Positions 1 to 5,937 of a DNA stretch of 5,937 nucleotides are shown here, piece after piece. Location: positions 1 through 5,937 of the forward strand of contig JBDTQB010000299.1 in the NCBI GenBank assembly GCA_039932395.1. Direction: 5' to 3'. This DNA comes from JAGNNV01 sp039932395. GTDB lineage: Bacteria > Acidobacteriota > Vicinamibacteria > Fen-336 > JAGNNV01. Both the position numbers and the translations under genes were made by a program. The notes beneath the pieces are model-generated. The model made no database searches. It was not told the origin of the DNA and worked only from the letters and a program-made list of their open reading frames with translations. Within the stretch, counting starts at the first letter, position 1. The number at the start of each line of letters is the position of its first letter.

Positions 1-1817
1 GCTCCGAGAACATCGAAGCCCGCGTTGACGAGCATCGAGCGATGAAGCATCCGAAGAGTCGATGAATCGTCCACTACGAGCACTCGTCTCTTGCTGTGGT
101 CGGGAGTGGGCGGCGCTCCCAGATTCTCGATTTGGCCCTCCGCGCGCTTGAAGGCCTCCGAAGGCTCGATGACGGGAATGACCTGGCCGTCCGACGCGAG
201 CATCACCGCCCCGAGGTGCGGGAGCGATCTCAGGCTCCACGGCGTCGGAAAAACGGCCTGCTCGACCTGGGAGAGCGCCTCGTCCACCGCGAAACAGCGG
301 CGCACCTCCCCAAAGCGCAGAATGACCAGCACGCCAGCGTCCGATCGGCCTTCCCAACCGAGGATGCGGTTGAGATAGCGGACGGGGACCGGGCCCCCTT
401 CGATCTCAACGATGGTTTGCCCCTCGACGTTTCGAAGCGGTGTCAGCTTCGGTGATGTCACTCGCTCGATGTTCTCGATCGGGATCGCGGCCTGACGTTC
501 GCCGCAGCGCACCAGAAGCATGCGCATGGTCAGGGCGCCTGCCGGCACACGCATCGTCACCGTGGTGCCCATGCCTTCGCCGGTGGAGAGGCTCACGTCT
601 CCTCCCAGCCGGCGCACACGGTCGCGAACGATGTCGAGGCCAAGGCCTCGCCCCGACACCGCCGTCACCACCTCCGCGGTGGTGAATCCTGACCTGAAGG
701 GAAGGTCGAGCCATTGACTCATGCTCCAGGACGCGACTTCGGATTCGAGGACGAGGCCTTTCGCAATCGCGGTCGCCTTGATGCGGTCCACCGAGAAACC
801 GCGACCGTCGTCCCTCACACTCAGGAGAAAGTATCCGCCCGACACTTCTCCGCGAACTTCGATCACCGCTTCCGGATTCTTCTGGGCGCGCGCGCGCTGG
901 CTCGCATTCTCGATTCCGTGATCCATGGCATTGCGAACAACGTGGAGGAGAGGCTCCTGCAAACCGTCCAACAAAGACGCGTCGACCAGTTCGGCCCGGC
1001 CTGAGAAGACGACCCGCACCGGCTTCGCCAGGCTCAGTGAGAGCTCGCGCACCGCTTTCTGGACCGGGATCCGTAGGGTGTCGAACGCCTCCATCCGGAA
1101 TGCGCGGACGAGGCCATGAGCCTGCAGGAGGACCTGATGCAGGCGCGAGGCCGATCGCAGAAGTCCCCGAGCGTCGGAGAGTCCGGGATGGGTCTCCTCC
1201 CAATGACTGAGCCCGCTTCCTATTCGGCTTTCCAGAAGGAACGCTTCCTCGATCTTTCGGAACAGCTCGTCGACCACCGTGGTGGGCACGCGCACGCTCT
1301 CGTCGCGACGCGTGGCGGATGGGAGTTCCTTGGGAGGTGCTGCCACGGGGGGGGCATGGCGGCGATCAGGCGCTCGCGAGGCGAGTTCGTCTCCCGTTGG
1401 AGCCGACGTCCTTCGGTCGGTGATAGACGGCACGGGCGGCGTCTTCGCGGCGTACGCCTCGAGGCGGTGGACCAGCGGTTCTTCGTCAAAGACATCGCCC
1501 GTGAGGAATGCATCGAACGCAGAAACCATCCCGTCGAGCGATTCCACGAAGAGGTCGATCAATGGGGCTTCAGGGAGACTCTCGGTCCGCACCAGGCTCT
1601 GAAGCTGGCTTTCAAGGAGGTGCGCGATGCTCTCGATCTGACCAAGGCCCACGACGCGAGAGGCTCCCTTGACGGAATGCGCCAGGCGATAGACCTCGTG
1701 GACGTCCGCCGCTTTCGACGGACTCTCGTCGAGCGACAAGAGAAGTCCCTGTGATTCCTTGACACTACGCCGCAGTTCCTCATCGAACGTTTGCAGAAGG
1801 AGATCGTCGTCGCTCAT
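1..1817 (-). CDS. Hybrid CheA-type histidine kinase with C-terminal receiver domain (WspE-like), 3' end cut by the window edge
   Basis: This is the central chemosensory kinase: it autophosphorylates on a histidine in its HPt domain and passes phosphate to receivers, while docked on receptors with CheW. I translated 605 codons without a stop, running off the left edge. Domains in order: HPt at about 1-120 with LAHSVKGASR (phosphoacceptor His47); an Ala/Pro-rich linker at 125-175; a divergent P3 dimerisation segment at about 176-245; the ATPase with N box HVVRNAMDHGIE (291-302), G1 DDGRG (336-340), F box SGFTTAE (376-382), G2 GRGLGLDIV (389-397) and GMGTT (415-419); a CheW-like P5 domain at about 429-560; and a receiver starting with RRVLVVDDSS (acidic pair Asp583/Asp584), cut before its phosphoacceptor Asp. 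I see no P2 domain. The ATG lies 19 nt after the preceding CheW stop, with GGAAGG (1832-1827) 9 nt upstream. Every catalytic box in view is intact. The family call is firm; the Wsp-like label rests on gene order and the hybrid architecture. Confidence 0.95.
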   Translation of the reverse strand, partial: MSDDDLLLQTFDEELRRSVKESQGLLLSLDESPSKAADVHEVYRLAHSVKGASRVVGLGQIESIAHLLESQLQSLVRTESLPEAPLIDLFVESLDGMVSAFDAFLTGDVFDEEPLVHRLEAYAAKTPPVPSITDRRTSAPTGDELASRAPDRRHAPPVAAPPKELPSATRRDESVRVPTTVVDELFRKIEEAFLLESRIGSGLSHWEETHPGLSDARGLLRSASRLHQVLLQAHGLVRAFRMEAFDTLRIPVQKAVRELSLSLAKPVRVVFSGRAELVDASLLDGLQEPLLHVVRNAMDHGIENASQRARAQKNPEAVIEVRGEVSGGYFLLSVRDDGRGFSVDRIKATAIAKGLVLESEVASWSMSQWLDLPFRSGFTTAEVVTAVSGRGLGLDIVRDRVRRLGGDVSLSTGEGMGTTVTMRVPAGALTMRMLLVRCGERQAAIPIENIERVTSPKLTPLRNVEGQTIVEIEGGPVPVRYLNRILGWEGRSDAGVLVILRFGEVRRCFAVDEALSQVEQAVFPTPWSLRSLPHLGAVMLASDGQVIPVIEPSEAFKRAEGQIENLGAPPTPDHSKRRVLVVDDSSTLRMLHRSMLVNAGFDVLG

Positions 1818-1836
1818 CAGACCTGACCTTCCTTCA

Positions 1837-2382
1837 TCATGTGTCCGAATGAGCGGGCAGGGCGGCGTGATCGAGCAGGCGGGCGAGCCGCGATGCATCG
1901 ACGAGTGCCCACAGTTCGCGGGTCATGGCGACGAAGGCCGGCCCGGGTAACGCGACCTGCGATTCCGGCAACAGATCGGACTCGAAGATCGGTCTTTTCC
2001 CGAGGATCTCGTCGACAAGGGCAGCGCTCCGTCCGGAGGGGGTGGAGAGGACCACCATCAGCGCCGCTCCCGTCATGGCCTTCCCGAGAAGGAGCTTCCC
2101 CAGGTCCAGAACACTGAGGAACTCGCCGCGGAGCTGCGTCACGCCCAGAACACCCTCAATGCCCGGCAAAGGCGTGAAGACCAGGAGGGGCGCGAACTCT
2201 TCGACCACATTCATGGGCAGGCCGATGGACTGGCCGGCGATGCGACATCCCACGAAGTCGCCCAGGCTTCGGCTCACGACCGCCTTGATCGGCGCTTCCG
2301 AATAGCGTGCGGCACGCTTGCGCAGGATCTCATCGATCGTTCCATTGATCGTCTCGGCCATCGGCTCGGGCCGGCGGCTCAC
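1837..2382 (-). CDS. CheW-like adaptor protein, second copy (WspD-like position)
   Basis: CheW-domain scaffold, expected in the cytoplasm linking receptor tips to the P5 domain of CheA. It has 181 residues, slightly longer than a minimal CheW (about 150-170). An N-terminal extension of about 35 residues includes ILRKRAARYSEAP, a basic helical stretch of a kind I recall from CheW proteins of Wsp-type clusters. The CheW fold follows at about 38-172, with strand pattern FVGCRIAGQSIGLPMNVVEE and the hallmark VTQLRGEFLSVLDLGKLL (81-98), equivalent to the LRG-x-x-x-PVIDL motif. The GTG start shares the 4 nt GTGA with the TGA of the upstream CheR gene, and AAGG lies 9 nt before it, so translation is probably coupled. 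Met8 (2361) is a possible alternative start. It is distinct in sequence from the other CheW here, which argues for two roles (for example one per receptor or kinase interface) rather than a recent duplication. Confidence 0.9.
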   Translation of the reverse strand: MSRRPEPMAETINGTIDEILRKRAARYSEAPIKAVVSRSLGDFVGCRIAGQSIGLPMNVVEEFAPLLVFTPLPGIEGVLGVTQLRGEFLSVLDLGKLLLGKAMTGAALMVVLSTPSGRSAALVDEILGKRPIFESDLLPESQVALPGPAFVAMTRELWALVDASRLARLLDHAALPAHSDT

Positions 2383-3554
2383 GCGACTTCACCTTTCCGG
2401 TAGTCGATCATCTTCCGGAGATCTGCCGCCGTGCAGAGTCCTTCCAGTTCCTGATTGTCAGGGAGGGCCGAGGCGAGAACGCTTGCCGCATCCAGTTCCT
2501 TGCGGGCTCGCCGAAGCAAGCCTTGCTCCCATTGAAGGCATCCGTTGAGGAAGCGCCAGAGGGCATGATCCGGGGCTAGAAACACGAGACGGTGAAGTGC
2601 CGCGGCCACCGACGCGAGTTCGCCTTTGGCCCAGGCATCCAATACGGCTTTTGATCCCGATGGTTCGACGGGGGGCGCGGCTAACTGCCTCGTTCGCGCA
2701 GTTGCCGGTGACGGCGTTGCCCGCCGCGCGGATGACGCAGGCGGTGGTGCTGATCGAGTGGGTGCCGGCCCGCCGACGGGCGCGTGGACGTCACGCAACG
2801 CTTGGTTCGAGGCGGCGGTTTCATTCGCCCGACCGAAGATCGGCCAGCCGAGATAGACGAGATGTCGTCCGAGTTCTTGAACGGTGGGCGTCGGATCGGT
2901 TGGAGCCACGAAAAGCAGTCCATGCGGACGCAACGCGGCGGCCGCCTGCCGATAGGATTTCTGGGCCGCTTCCCCGGTCATATAGAGGGTGGCGTTACAG
3001 AGAAAAATAGCGTCGTAACGCTCCTCGTACGGATCCAGCAGATTCTTCACGAAGAACCGCACCGGGGCGCGGTAAGGCTCCCGCACACGAAAGCGACTCC
3101 CTTCCGCCGCAAGGAAAGCCTCCTGATCAGCGGCCGGCACGCCCCGGAGCGACCATCTTCCATACAGCGCCTGCTTCGCGATTTCGATTGCTGAACCCCG
3201 CGCGTCCGATCCGGAGATCTCCACATTCTTCAAGACCTGACCTGAGGGACCGGTCAAGCAGTAGGCCACTGAATAGACTTCCTCGCCCGTGGAACAAGCC
3301 GCGCTGTGGATTCGATAGGGGATCGAGTGATCCTCCCTTCGATTCCAATGCGCCTTGAGAACATCCAGGTAGAACGGGAAGCGGAAGAAATGCGTCTCGC
3401 CATTGAGGACGTCCGTGATGTCGACGTCCGTCGCCGGCCGTTGTTCGAGATCTTTGGTTTCGCGTTCCCTTTGTTCCGCCCAGCGGATGCCGAACTGGCT
3501 CTCGAGTTTGACTCGCAGCTCGCTCGCGTCGCCGGCTTCGTTCTTCGCGGTCAT
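2379..3554 (-). CDS. CheR-type chemoreceptor glutamate methyltransferase with C-terminal TPR-like tail (WspC-like)
   Basis: S-adenosylmethionine-dependent methyltransferase that methylates glutamates on chemoreceptors for adaptation. It has 391 residues against about 290 for a single-domain CheR. Visible motifs: NGETHFFR (51-58), the T-x-FFR entry motif; SAACSTGEE (84-92), the SAM-binding loop; SGSDARG (114-120), where Asp117 fits the acidic SAM ribose contact; LYGRWSLRGVP (130-140); VRFFVKNLLD (165-174); and IFLCNATLYM (183-192), matching the IFCRNVLIYF block with Cys in the Arg position. A Pro/Ala/Ser-rich linker covers about 257-300, then a helical region at 303-360 containing at least one TPR-like unit (LAPDHALWRFLNGCLQWEQG). 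The N-terminal substrate-binding domain is short: the FFR motif comes about 35-40 residues earlier than in E. coli CheR. The ATG shares ATGA with the preceding CheW stop; only a weak GGAT precedes it, so coupling probably drives initiation. Confidence 0.93.
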   Translation of the reverse strand: MTAKNEAGDASELRVKLESQFGIRWAEQRERETKDLEQRPATDVDITDVLNGETHFFRFPFYLDVLKAHWNRREDHSIPYRIHSAACSTGEEVYSVAYCLTGPSGQVLKNVEISGSDARGSAIEIAKQALYGRWSLRGVPAADQEAFLAAEGSRFRVREPYRAPVRFFVKNLLDPYEERYDAIFLCNATLYMTGEAAQKSYRQAAAALRPHGLLFVAPTDPTPTVQELGRHLVYLGWPIFGRANETAASNQALRDVHAPVGGPAPTRSAPPPASSARRATPSPATARTRQLAAPPVEPSGSKAVLDAWAKGELASVAAALHRLVFLAPDHALWRFLNGCLQWEQGLLRRARKELDAASVLASALPDNQELEGLCTAADLRKMIDYRKGEVA

Positions 3555-4081
3555 CGCACATCCGGCACTTCGGTGAGAAGAGCCTTGAGATTGAGAACCG
3601 TGAAAGCCCGCTCACCCACCTGAGCCGATGCGAGTCCGAACTGCCCAATCGTCGAATCGAGAACCAGCGAAATCAGATCGATCCGCCGCATCGTGACCAC
3701 GTCCAGGGTTTCGTCGACGAGCAGACCACGAAGGCCGTCGTCTCCATTCACCACAATGATCCGCTGAGCCAGCAGCGGCAGCGCGCTCGGGCTCCCGAGG
3801 CGCTCGAAGAGATCGATGACTGGAACCAGGGTTCCGCGGTAGCGCATCACTCCGATCGAGCCGCTTAAAGGCTCGGCCTGAGACTCGAGGGCGACCCGCG
3901 GAAGAACCTCGACCAAACTCAAGGCGTCGATCGCGATTCCCATCTCCCCGCACGTGATGAGGAGCAGTGAGACGGTCGCGGGCAGGCTCGCCGTGCGGTC
4001 CGCACCGTCTTCCAGCAAGCGCTTGCGGAGCCCGCTCAGTTCGCTCTGAAGCGCTTGAATCCGCTCACGAGTCGAAGGCAT
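3551..4081 (-). CDS. CheW-type chemotaxis adaptor protein, first copy (WspB-like position)
   Basis: CheW scaffold protein, cytoplasmic, coupling receptors to the CheA kinase. I place the start at the ATG at 4081 (176 residues), because GGTGA (4094-4090) lies 8 nt upstream of it. The in-frame GTG codons at 4096 and 4093, which would add five or four residues, have no Shine-Dalgarno match. An N-terminal amphipathic helix (RERIQALQSELSGLRKRLL) has coiled-coil character and may pair with a partner. The CheW core follows: LLLITCGEMGIAIDALSLVEVLP, then GVMRYRGTLVPVIDLFERL (the RG-x-LVPVIDL hallmark), then RIIVVNGDDGLRGLLVDETLDV and a final GERAFTVLNLKALL strand-helix. It lies 21 nt after the response regulator stop and overlaps the CheR start by 4 nt. 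It keeps the hallmark core more strictly than the second CheW and is the better candidate for the main array scaffold. Confidence 0.92.
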   Translation of the reverse strand: MPSTRERIQALQSELSGLRKRLLEDGADRTASLPATVSLLLITCGEMGIAIDALSLVEVLPRVALESQAEPLSGSIGVMRYRGTLVPVIDLFERLGSPSALPLLAQRIIVVNGDDGLRGLLVDETLDVVTMRRIDLISLVLDSTIGQFGLASAQVGERAFTVLNLKALLTEVPDVR

Positions 4082-4089
4082 GCTGACTT

Positions 4090-4094
4090 TCACC
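4090..4094 (-). promoter_or_regulatory. Shine-Dalgarno GGTGA that decides the start of the first CheW gene
   Basis: GGTGA on the minus strand ends 8 nt before the ATG at 4081. It overlaps the two in-frame GTG codons at 4096 and 4093, which themselves lack a purine-rich sequence upstream. This favours the shorter protein. Confidence 0.6.
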
Positions 4095-4102
4095 ACGGGC
4101 GG

Positions 4103-4759
4103 TTACGGTCGAGAGAGACGGCTCCGGATAAAAGTGGCGATCTCGCTGAGCCGCGCGTCCTTCGGAAACACCGCCAGAGCGCCGGTGGCGACGCGCGCGG
4201 CATCGAGGCGCTCCTTCCCTTCCGCGGAGAAAATCACCATGGGAATATTCTGCGCCCGGACCATTTCGCCGAGCTGGTCCCCGGTGATTCCCGGCAGATT
4301 CAGATCCATCACGATGAAATCCGGGCGCAGGGCGAGGGCGGACGCGAGCTCCGAGAAACCGCCGCACACCGTCACCTCCAGGCCTTCAGCCTTGAGTGCG
4401 GCGCTCAGGGACAGGGCCGCGGTTGCGTCGTCCTCCACCATCAGGACCTTGTGCCCGGAGGAAGAGGAGCCCTTCGTGAATAACTGCCGGATCCGCCCTT
4501 CGACATCGATCGGCAGCGCCGGCATCCTGATCGCCAGGGTATTGGGCCAGTCCGGCGCCTCGGAACCAAGCACGACTTTCGGGCCGCTAAACGCCGAGGC
4601 CACTCTCACCACCGCGGGATCACGAATGTGATCGGCACAGATGAGGAGCAGGGAGGCCGGCCCCTCCAGCGCGCACACGACGTAGTCGCGCTTTCTCAGA
4701 AAATCCGCGTAGACCTTGATTCGCGCGCACTCCGGAACGCCGATCGTAATTTCAGGCAT
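4103..4759 (-). CDS. Two-domain response regulator: receiver-like N-terminal domain plus canonical C-terminal receiver
   Basis: This protein of 218 residues has an intact receiver at about 103-216: KVLMVEDD (acidic Asp110/Asp111), phosphoacceptor Asp152 in FIVMDLNLPGITG, switch Ser178 in VIFSAEG and conserved Lys200 in VFPKD. It should accept phosphate from a CheA and has no DNA-binding or enzymatic output domain. The N-terminal 90 residues show an alternating strand-helix pattern (ITIGVPE, SLLLICADH, PKVVLGSE, NTLAIRMPALPID, GRIRQLF) that looks like a receiver fold without the acidic pair, phosphoacceptor or Lys; calling it a pseudo-receiver is my inference. A Gly/Ser linker (GSSSSG, 97-102) joins the halves. 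The ATG has AGGA (4771-4768) 8 nt upstream. It is the first gene of the operon. The Pseudomonas Wsp operon has no such gene, so its role (phosphate sink, CheY-like output or adaptor) is open. Confidence 0.85.
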   Translation of the reverse strand: MPEITIGVPECARIKVYADFLRKRDYVVCALEGPASLLLICADHIRDPAVVRVASAFSGPKVVLGSEAPDWPNTLAIRMPALPIDVEGRIRQLFTKGSSSSGHKVLMVEDDATAALSLSAALKAEGLEVTVCGGFSELASALALRPDFIVMDLNLPGITGDQLGEMVRAQNIPMVIFSAEGKERLDAARVATGALAVFPKDARLSEIATFIRSRLSRP

Positions 4760-4927
4760 AGACGCCGTCCTGACCCGTCGAAATAAAAACCAAAAATGAG
4801 GCCCGAAAAACTCTCAAGCCATGTTCTCATGGAGGTGTCCGGAGTGCTCACGTCAAGAGCAACCGTGTGCCACCTTCCGGGGGACAACGCACAGTCGTTC
4901 CGCTTGAGGATCAGAAAGAGGACCCAG
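4760..4927. promoter_or_regulatory. Divergent promoter region between the response regulator operon and the chemoreceptor gene
   Basis: This 168-nt non-coding gap must hold the start signals for both divergent units. It contains an AT-rich patch at 4781-4798 that stands out from the GC-rich surroundings, and a short inverted repeat at 4819-4832. On the plus strand, CTGACC (4770-4775) and AAAAAT (4792-4797), 16 nt apart, are a weak sigma70-like pair pointing at the receptor gene. On the minus strand no pair is convincing. A sigma54-like sequence at 4872-4859 has the wrong spacing. The region is supported by the divergent gene layout; the individual promoter elements are not firmly supported. 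Confidence 0.55.
4819..4832. repeat. Short inverted repeat in the divergent promoter region (CCATG-TTCT-CATGG)
   Basis: Two perfect 5-nt arms are separated by 4 nt. It sits about 60 nt upstream of the response regulator start and about 96 nt upstream of the receptor start, a plausible operator position. A 10-nt match of this kind can arise by chance, and no second copy was seen in the gap. Confidence 0.3.
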
Positions 4928-5937
4928 ATGTCATTCCTCGCGCGTCTGTCCATCGGTCGGAAGCTCCTGGTGCTGACCGCCAGTTCGGTCATCACTCTGT
5001 CGATCGTCGCCTGGGTCGGATATCGCAGCGTCGCGGATCTCAGATCGCGCAGTGAGGCCGCGAACATGCACGTCGATGCGGTACGGTATTTGATGCAGGC
5101 GGACATGGAGCACGATGCGATTCGTGCTTTCATCTATCGCGTGCTTCTCGCGGCGCAGACGAACGATGGAGCTGAAAAGGACGCCGCCCTGACCGAGCTT
5201 GACAAGTTTGAGAAGGACCTCAATTCCTCCCTCGCCGAGGTCCGCAAACTGCCATTGAACTCCGGAACGCTCCAAGCCCTTGATAGGTTGCGCCTCGACC
5301 TCGATGCGTATCTCTCGAAAGCGCACGCGATCGCGGCCGACGTGCGCGGCGGCCGGGTTCCAAGGGCACTCGCCGCACTGCCCGATTTCCAGAGCACTTT
5401 CGAGCGTCTGGCGATGGACCTTGAACGAACGGACGACCTGGTGAACGTCGAGAACGACAACTCCCACAAGGAGACGCTTCGGTCGGCGGCGCTCGGCACC
5501 CAGCTGACGATCGCCACCGCGTTGATCGGTACGGTGGCCGCCCTCTTTCTCGGCCTCTTCATGGCCCGCGTGATCACGACGCCGCTCAAGAGAATGACCG
5601 ATGCGGCAACCCGCATCTCCCGCGGAGATCTGCTCGCTGATGTTCGCTCAAACACCGCCGACGAGAGCGGCGTCCTGGCGTCGGCGTTCATCGAGATGAC
5701 TCAGTACCTCAGGGGTCTTGCCAGCGCCGCGGACAGGATCAGTGGAGGCGATCTCGCCGTGGAGATCATTCCGCGTTCGAGCCAGGATGTGCTCTCCCAA
5801 TCGTTCAAGACGATGGTCGAGCGTCTTCGGGGTACGAGTGGAAAAATCCAGGAGGGAACCGACATTCTCGCCACCTCGATCGCCCAGATCGCGGCGGCGA
5901 CCGCCCAGCTCTCGGCGAGCGTCGCGGAAACGAGCGC
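4928..5937 (+). CDS. Transmembrane methyl-accepting chemotaxis protein with four-helix-bundle sensor and tandem HAMP domains (WspA-like), 3' end cut by the window edge
   Basis: Chemoreceptor that would signal to the CheW/CheA proteins encoded divergently. The first 336 residues are present. A short basic N-terminus (SFLARLSIGRK) precedes TM1 at about 13-32. The periplasmic region at about 33-188 is all helical, with QADMEHDAIRAFIYRVLLAA (57-76), a pattern typical of four-helix-bundle MCP sensors. TM2 spans about 193-216 and leads straight into HAMP 1 (TTPLKRM, Pro219; RISRGDL) at about 214-264. A second HAMP-like module at about 265-303 has RISGGDLAVEI followed by SQDVLSQSFKTM. The start of the cytoplasmic coiled coil (IAQIAAATAQLSASVAETS) is visible, but the methylation sites and kinase-control tip lie beyond the edge. 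The ATG has GAGGA (4918-4922) 5 nt upstream. The partner kinase is inferred from adjacency. Confidence 0.92.
   Translation, partial: MSFLARLSIGRKLLVLTASSVITLSIVAWVGYRSVADLRSRSEAANMHVDAVRYLMQADMEHDAIRAFIYRVLLAAQTNDGAEKDAALTELDKFEKDLNSSLAEVRKLPLNSGTLQALDRLRLDLDAYLSKAHAIAADVRGGRVPRALAALPDFQSTFERLAMDLERTDDLVNVENDNSHKETLRSAALGTQLTIATALIGTVAALFLGLFMARVITTPLKRMTDAATRISRGDLLADVRSNTADESGVLASAFIEMTQYLRGLASAADRISGGDLAVEIIPRSSQDVLSQSFKTMVERLRGTSGKIQEGTDILATSIAQIAAATAQLSASVAETS

Noticed and set aside
406..1203. Open frame of 265 codons on the minus strand
   Set aside because: It overlaps the CheA kinase core in another frame, is extremely Arg/Pro/Gly-rich and has no recognisable motif, whereas the CheA frame shows every kinase box.
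1116..1754. Open frame of 212 codons on the plus strand
   Set aside because: It is antisense to the CheA HPt and linker, shows no domain pattern, and is the kind of open antisense frame expected in GC-rich coding DNA.
1..1817. CheA as a frameshifted or broken gene, because no single closed frame covers it inside the window
   Set aside because: Direct translation from 1817 gives 605 uninterrupted codons with all domains in order; it is simply cut by the left edge.
3127..3648. Open frame of 173 codons on the minus strand across the CheW/CheR junction
   Set aside because: It is a different frame over two genes whose conserved motifs are clear; its composition is Arg/Ser/Gly-rich with no motif.
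4859..4872. A functional sigma54 promoter called as a feature
   Set aside because: The -24 and -12 elements are one nucleotide too close, and sigma54 is strict about this spacing, so it is kept only as part of a low-interest observation.
4931..5691. Two overlapping open frames on the minus strand opposite the receptor gene
   Set aside because: The plus frame has clear membrane segments and HAMP signatures and a good Shine-Dalgarno; the antisense frames show none.
1..5937. Mobile element, defence system, tRNA/rRNA, CRISPR array or intrinsic terminator
   Set aside because: I saw no transposase or integrase motif, array-like repeats, RNA gene signatures or GC-rich stem followed by a T-run; coding genes fill the window except for the 168-nt divergent gap.

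Overview
The window comes from a GC-rich bacterium and holds one chemosensory gene cluster with almost no spare DNA. The proteins resemble those of Gram-negative soil and water bacteria: a transmembrane four-helix-bundle chemoreceptor, a CheA kinase fused to a receiver, and a methyltransferase with a TPR tail. I cannot assign a genus, and nothing here looks like rRNA, tRNA, an insertion sequence, a phage or a CRISPR array.

Layout. Five genes run leftwards on the minus strand, in this transcription order: a two-domain response regulator (4759-4103), a CheW adaptor (4081-3551), a CheR methyltransferase with a C-terminal TPR-like tail (3554-2379), a second CheW-like protein (2382-1837), and a hybrid CheA histidine kinase with a C-terminal receiver (1817 to beyond the left edge). 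Two junctions have 4-nt stop/start overlaps and the other gaps are about 20 nt, so this is very probably one operon. A 168-nt intergenic region separates it from a divergent chemoreceptor gene on the plus strand (4928 to beyond the right edge).

How they work together. The receptor would sense through its periplasmic four-helix bundle and pass the signal through two HAMP modules to a receptor/CheW/CheA array. CheA would autophosphorylate on His47 and pass phosphate to its own receiver and to other response regulators. CheR would methylate the receptor for adaptation. The order CheW, CheR-TPR, CheW, CheA-REC is that of wspB-wspC-wspD-wspE of the Pseudomonas Wsp system. That points to a chemosensory system of the alternative-cellular-function type rather than a flagellar one. 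A CheB esterase and an output protein are expected left of position 1 but are not visible. The least familiar parts are the leading response regulator, whose N-terminal half looks like a decayed receiver, and the shortened N-terminal domain of CheR.
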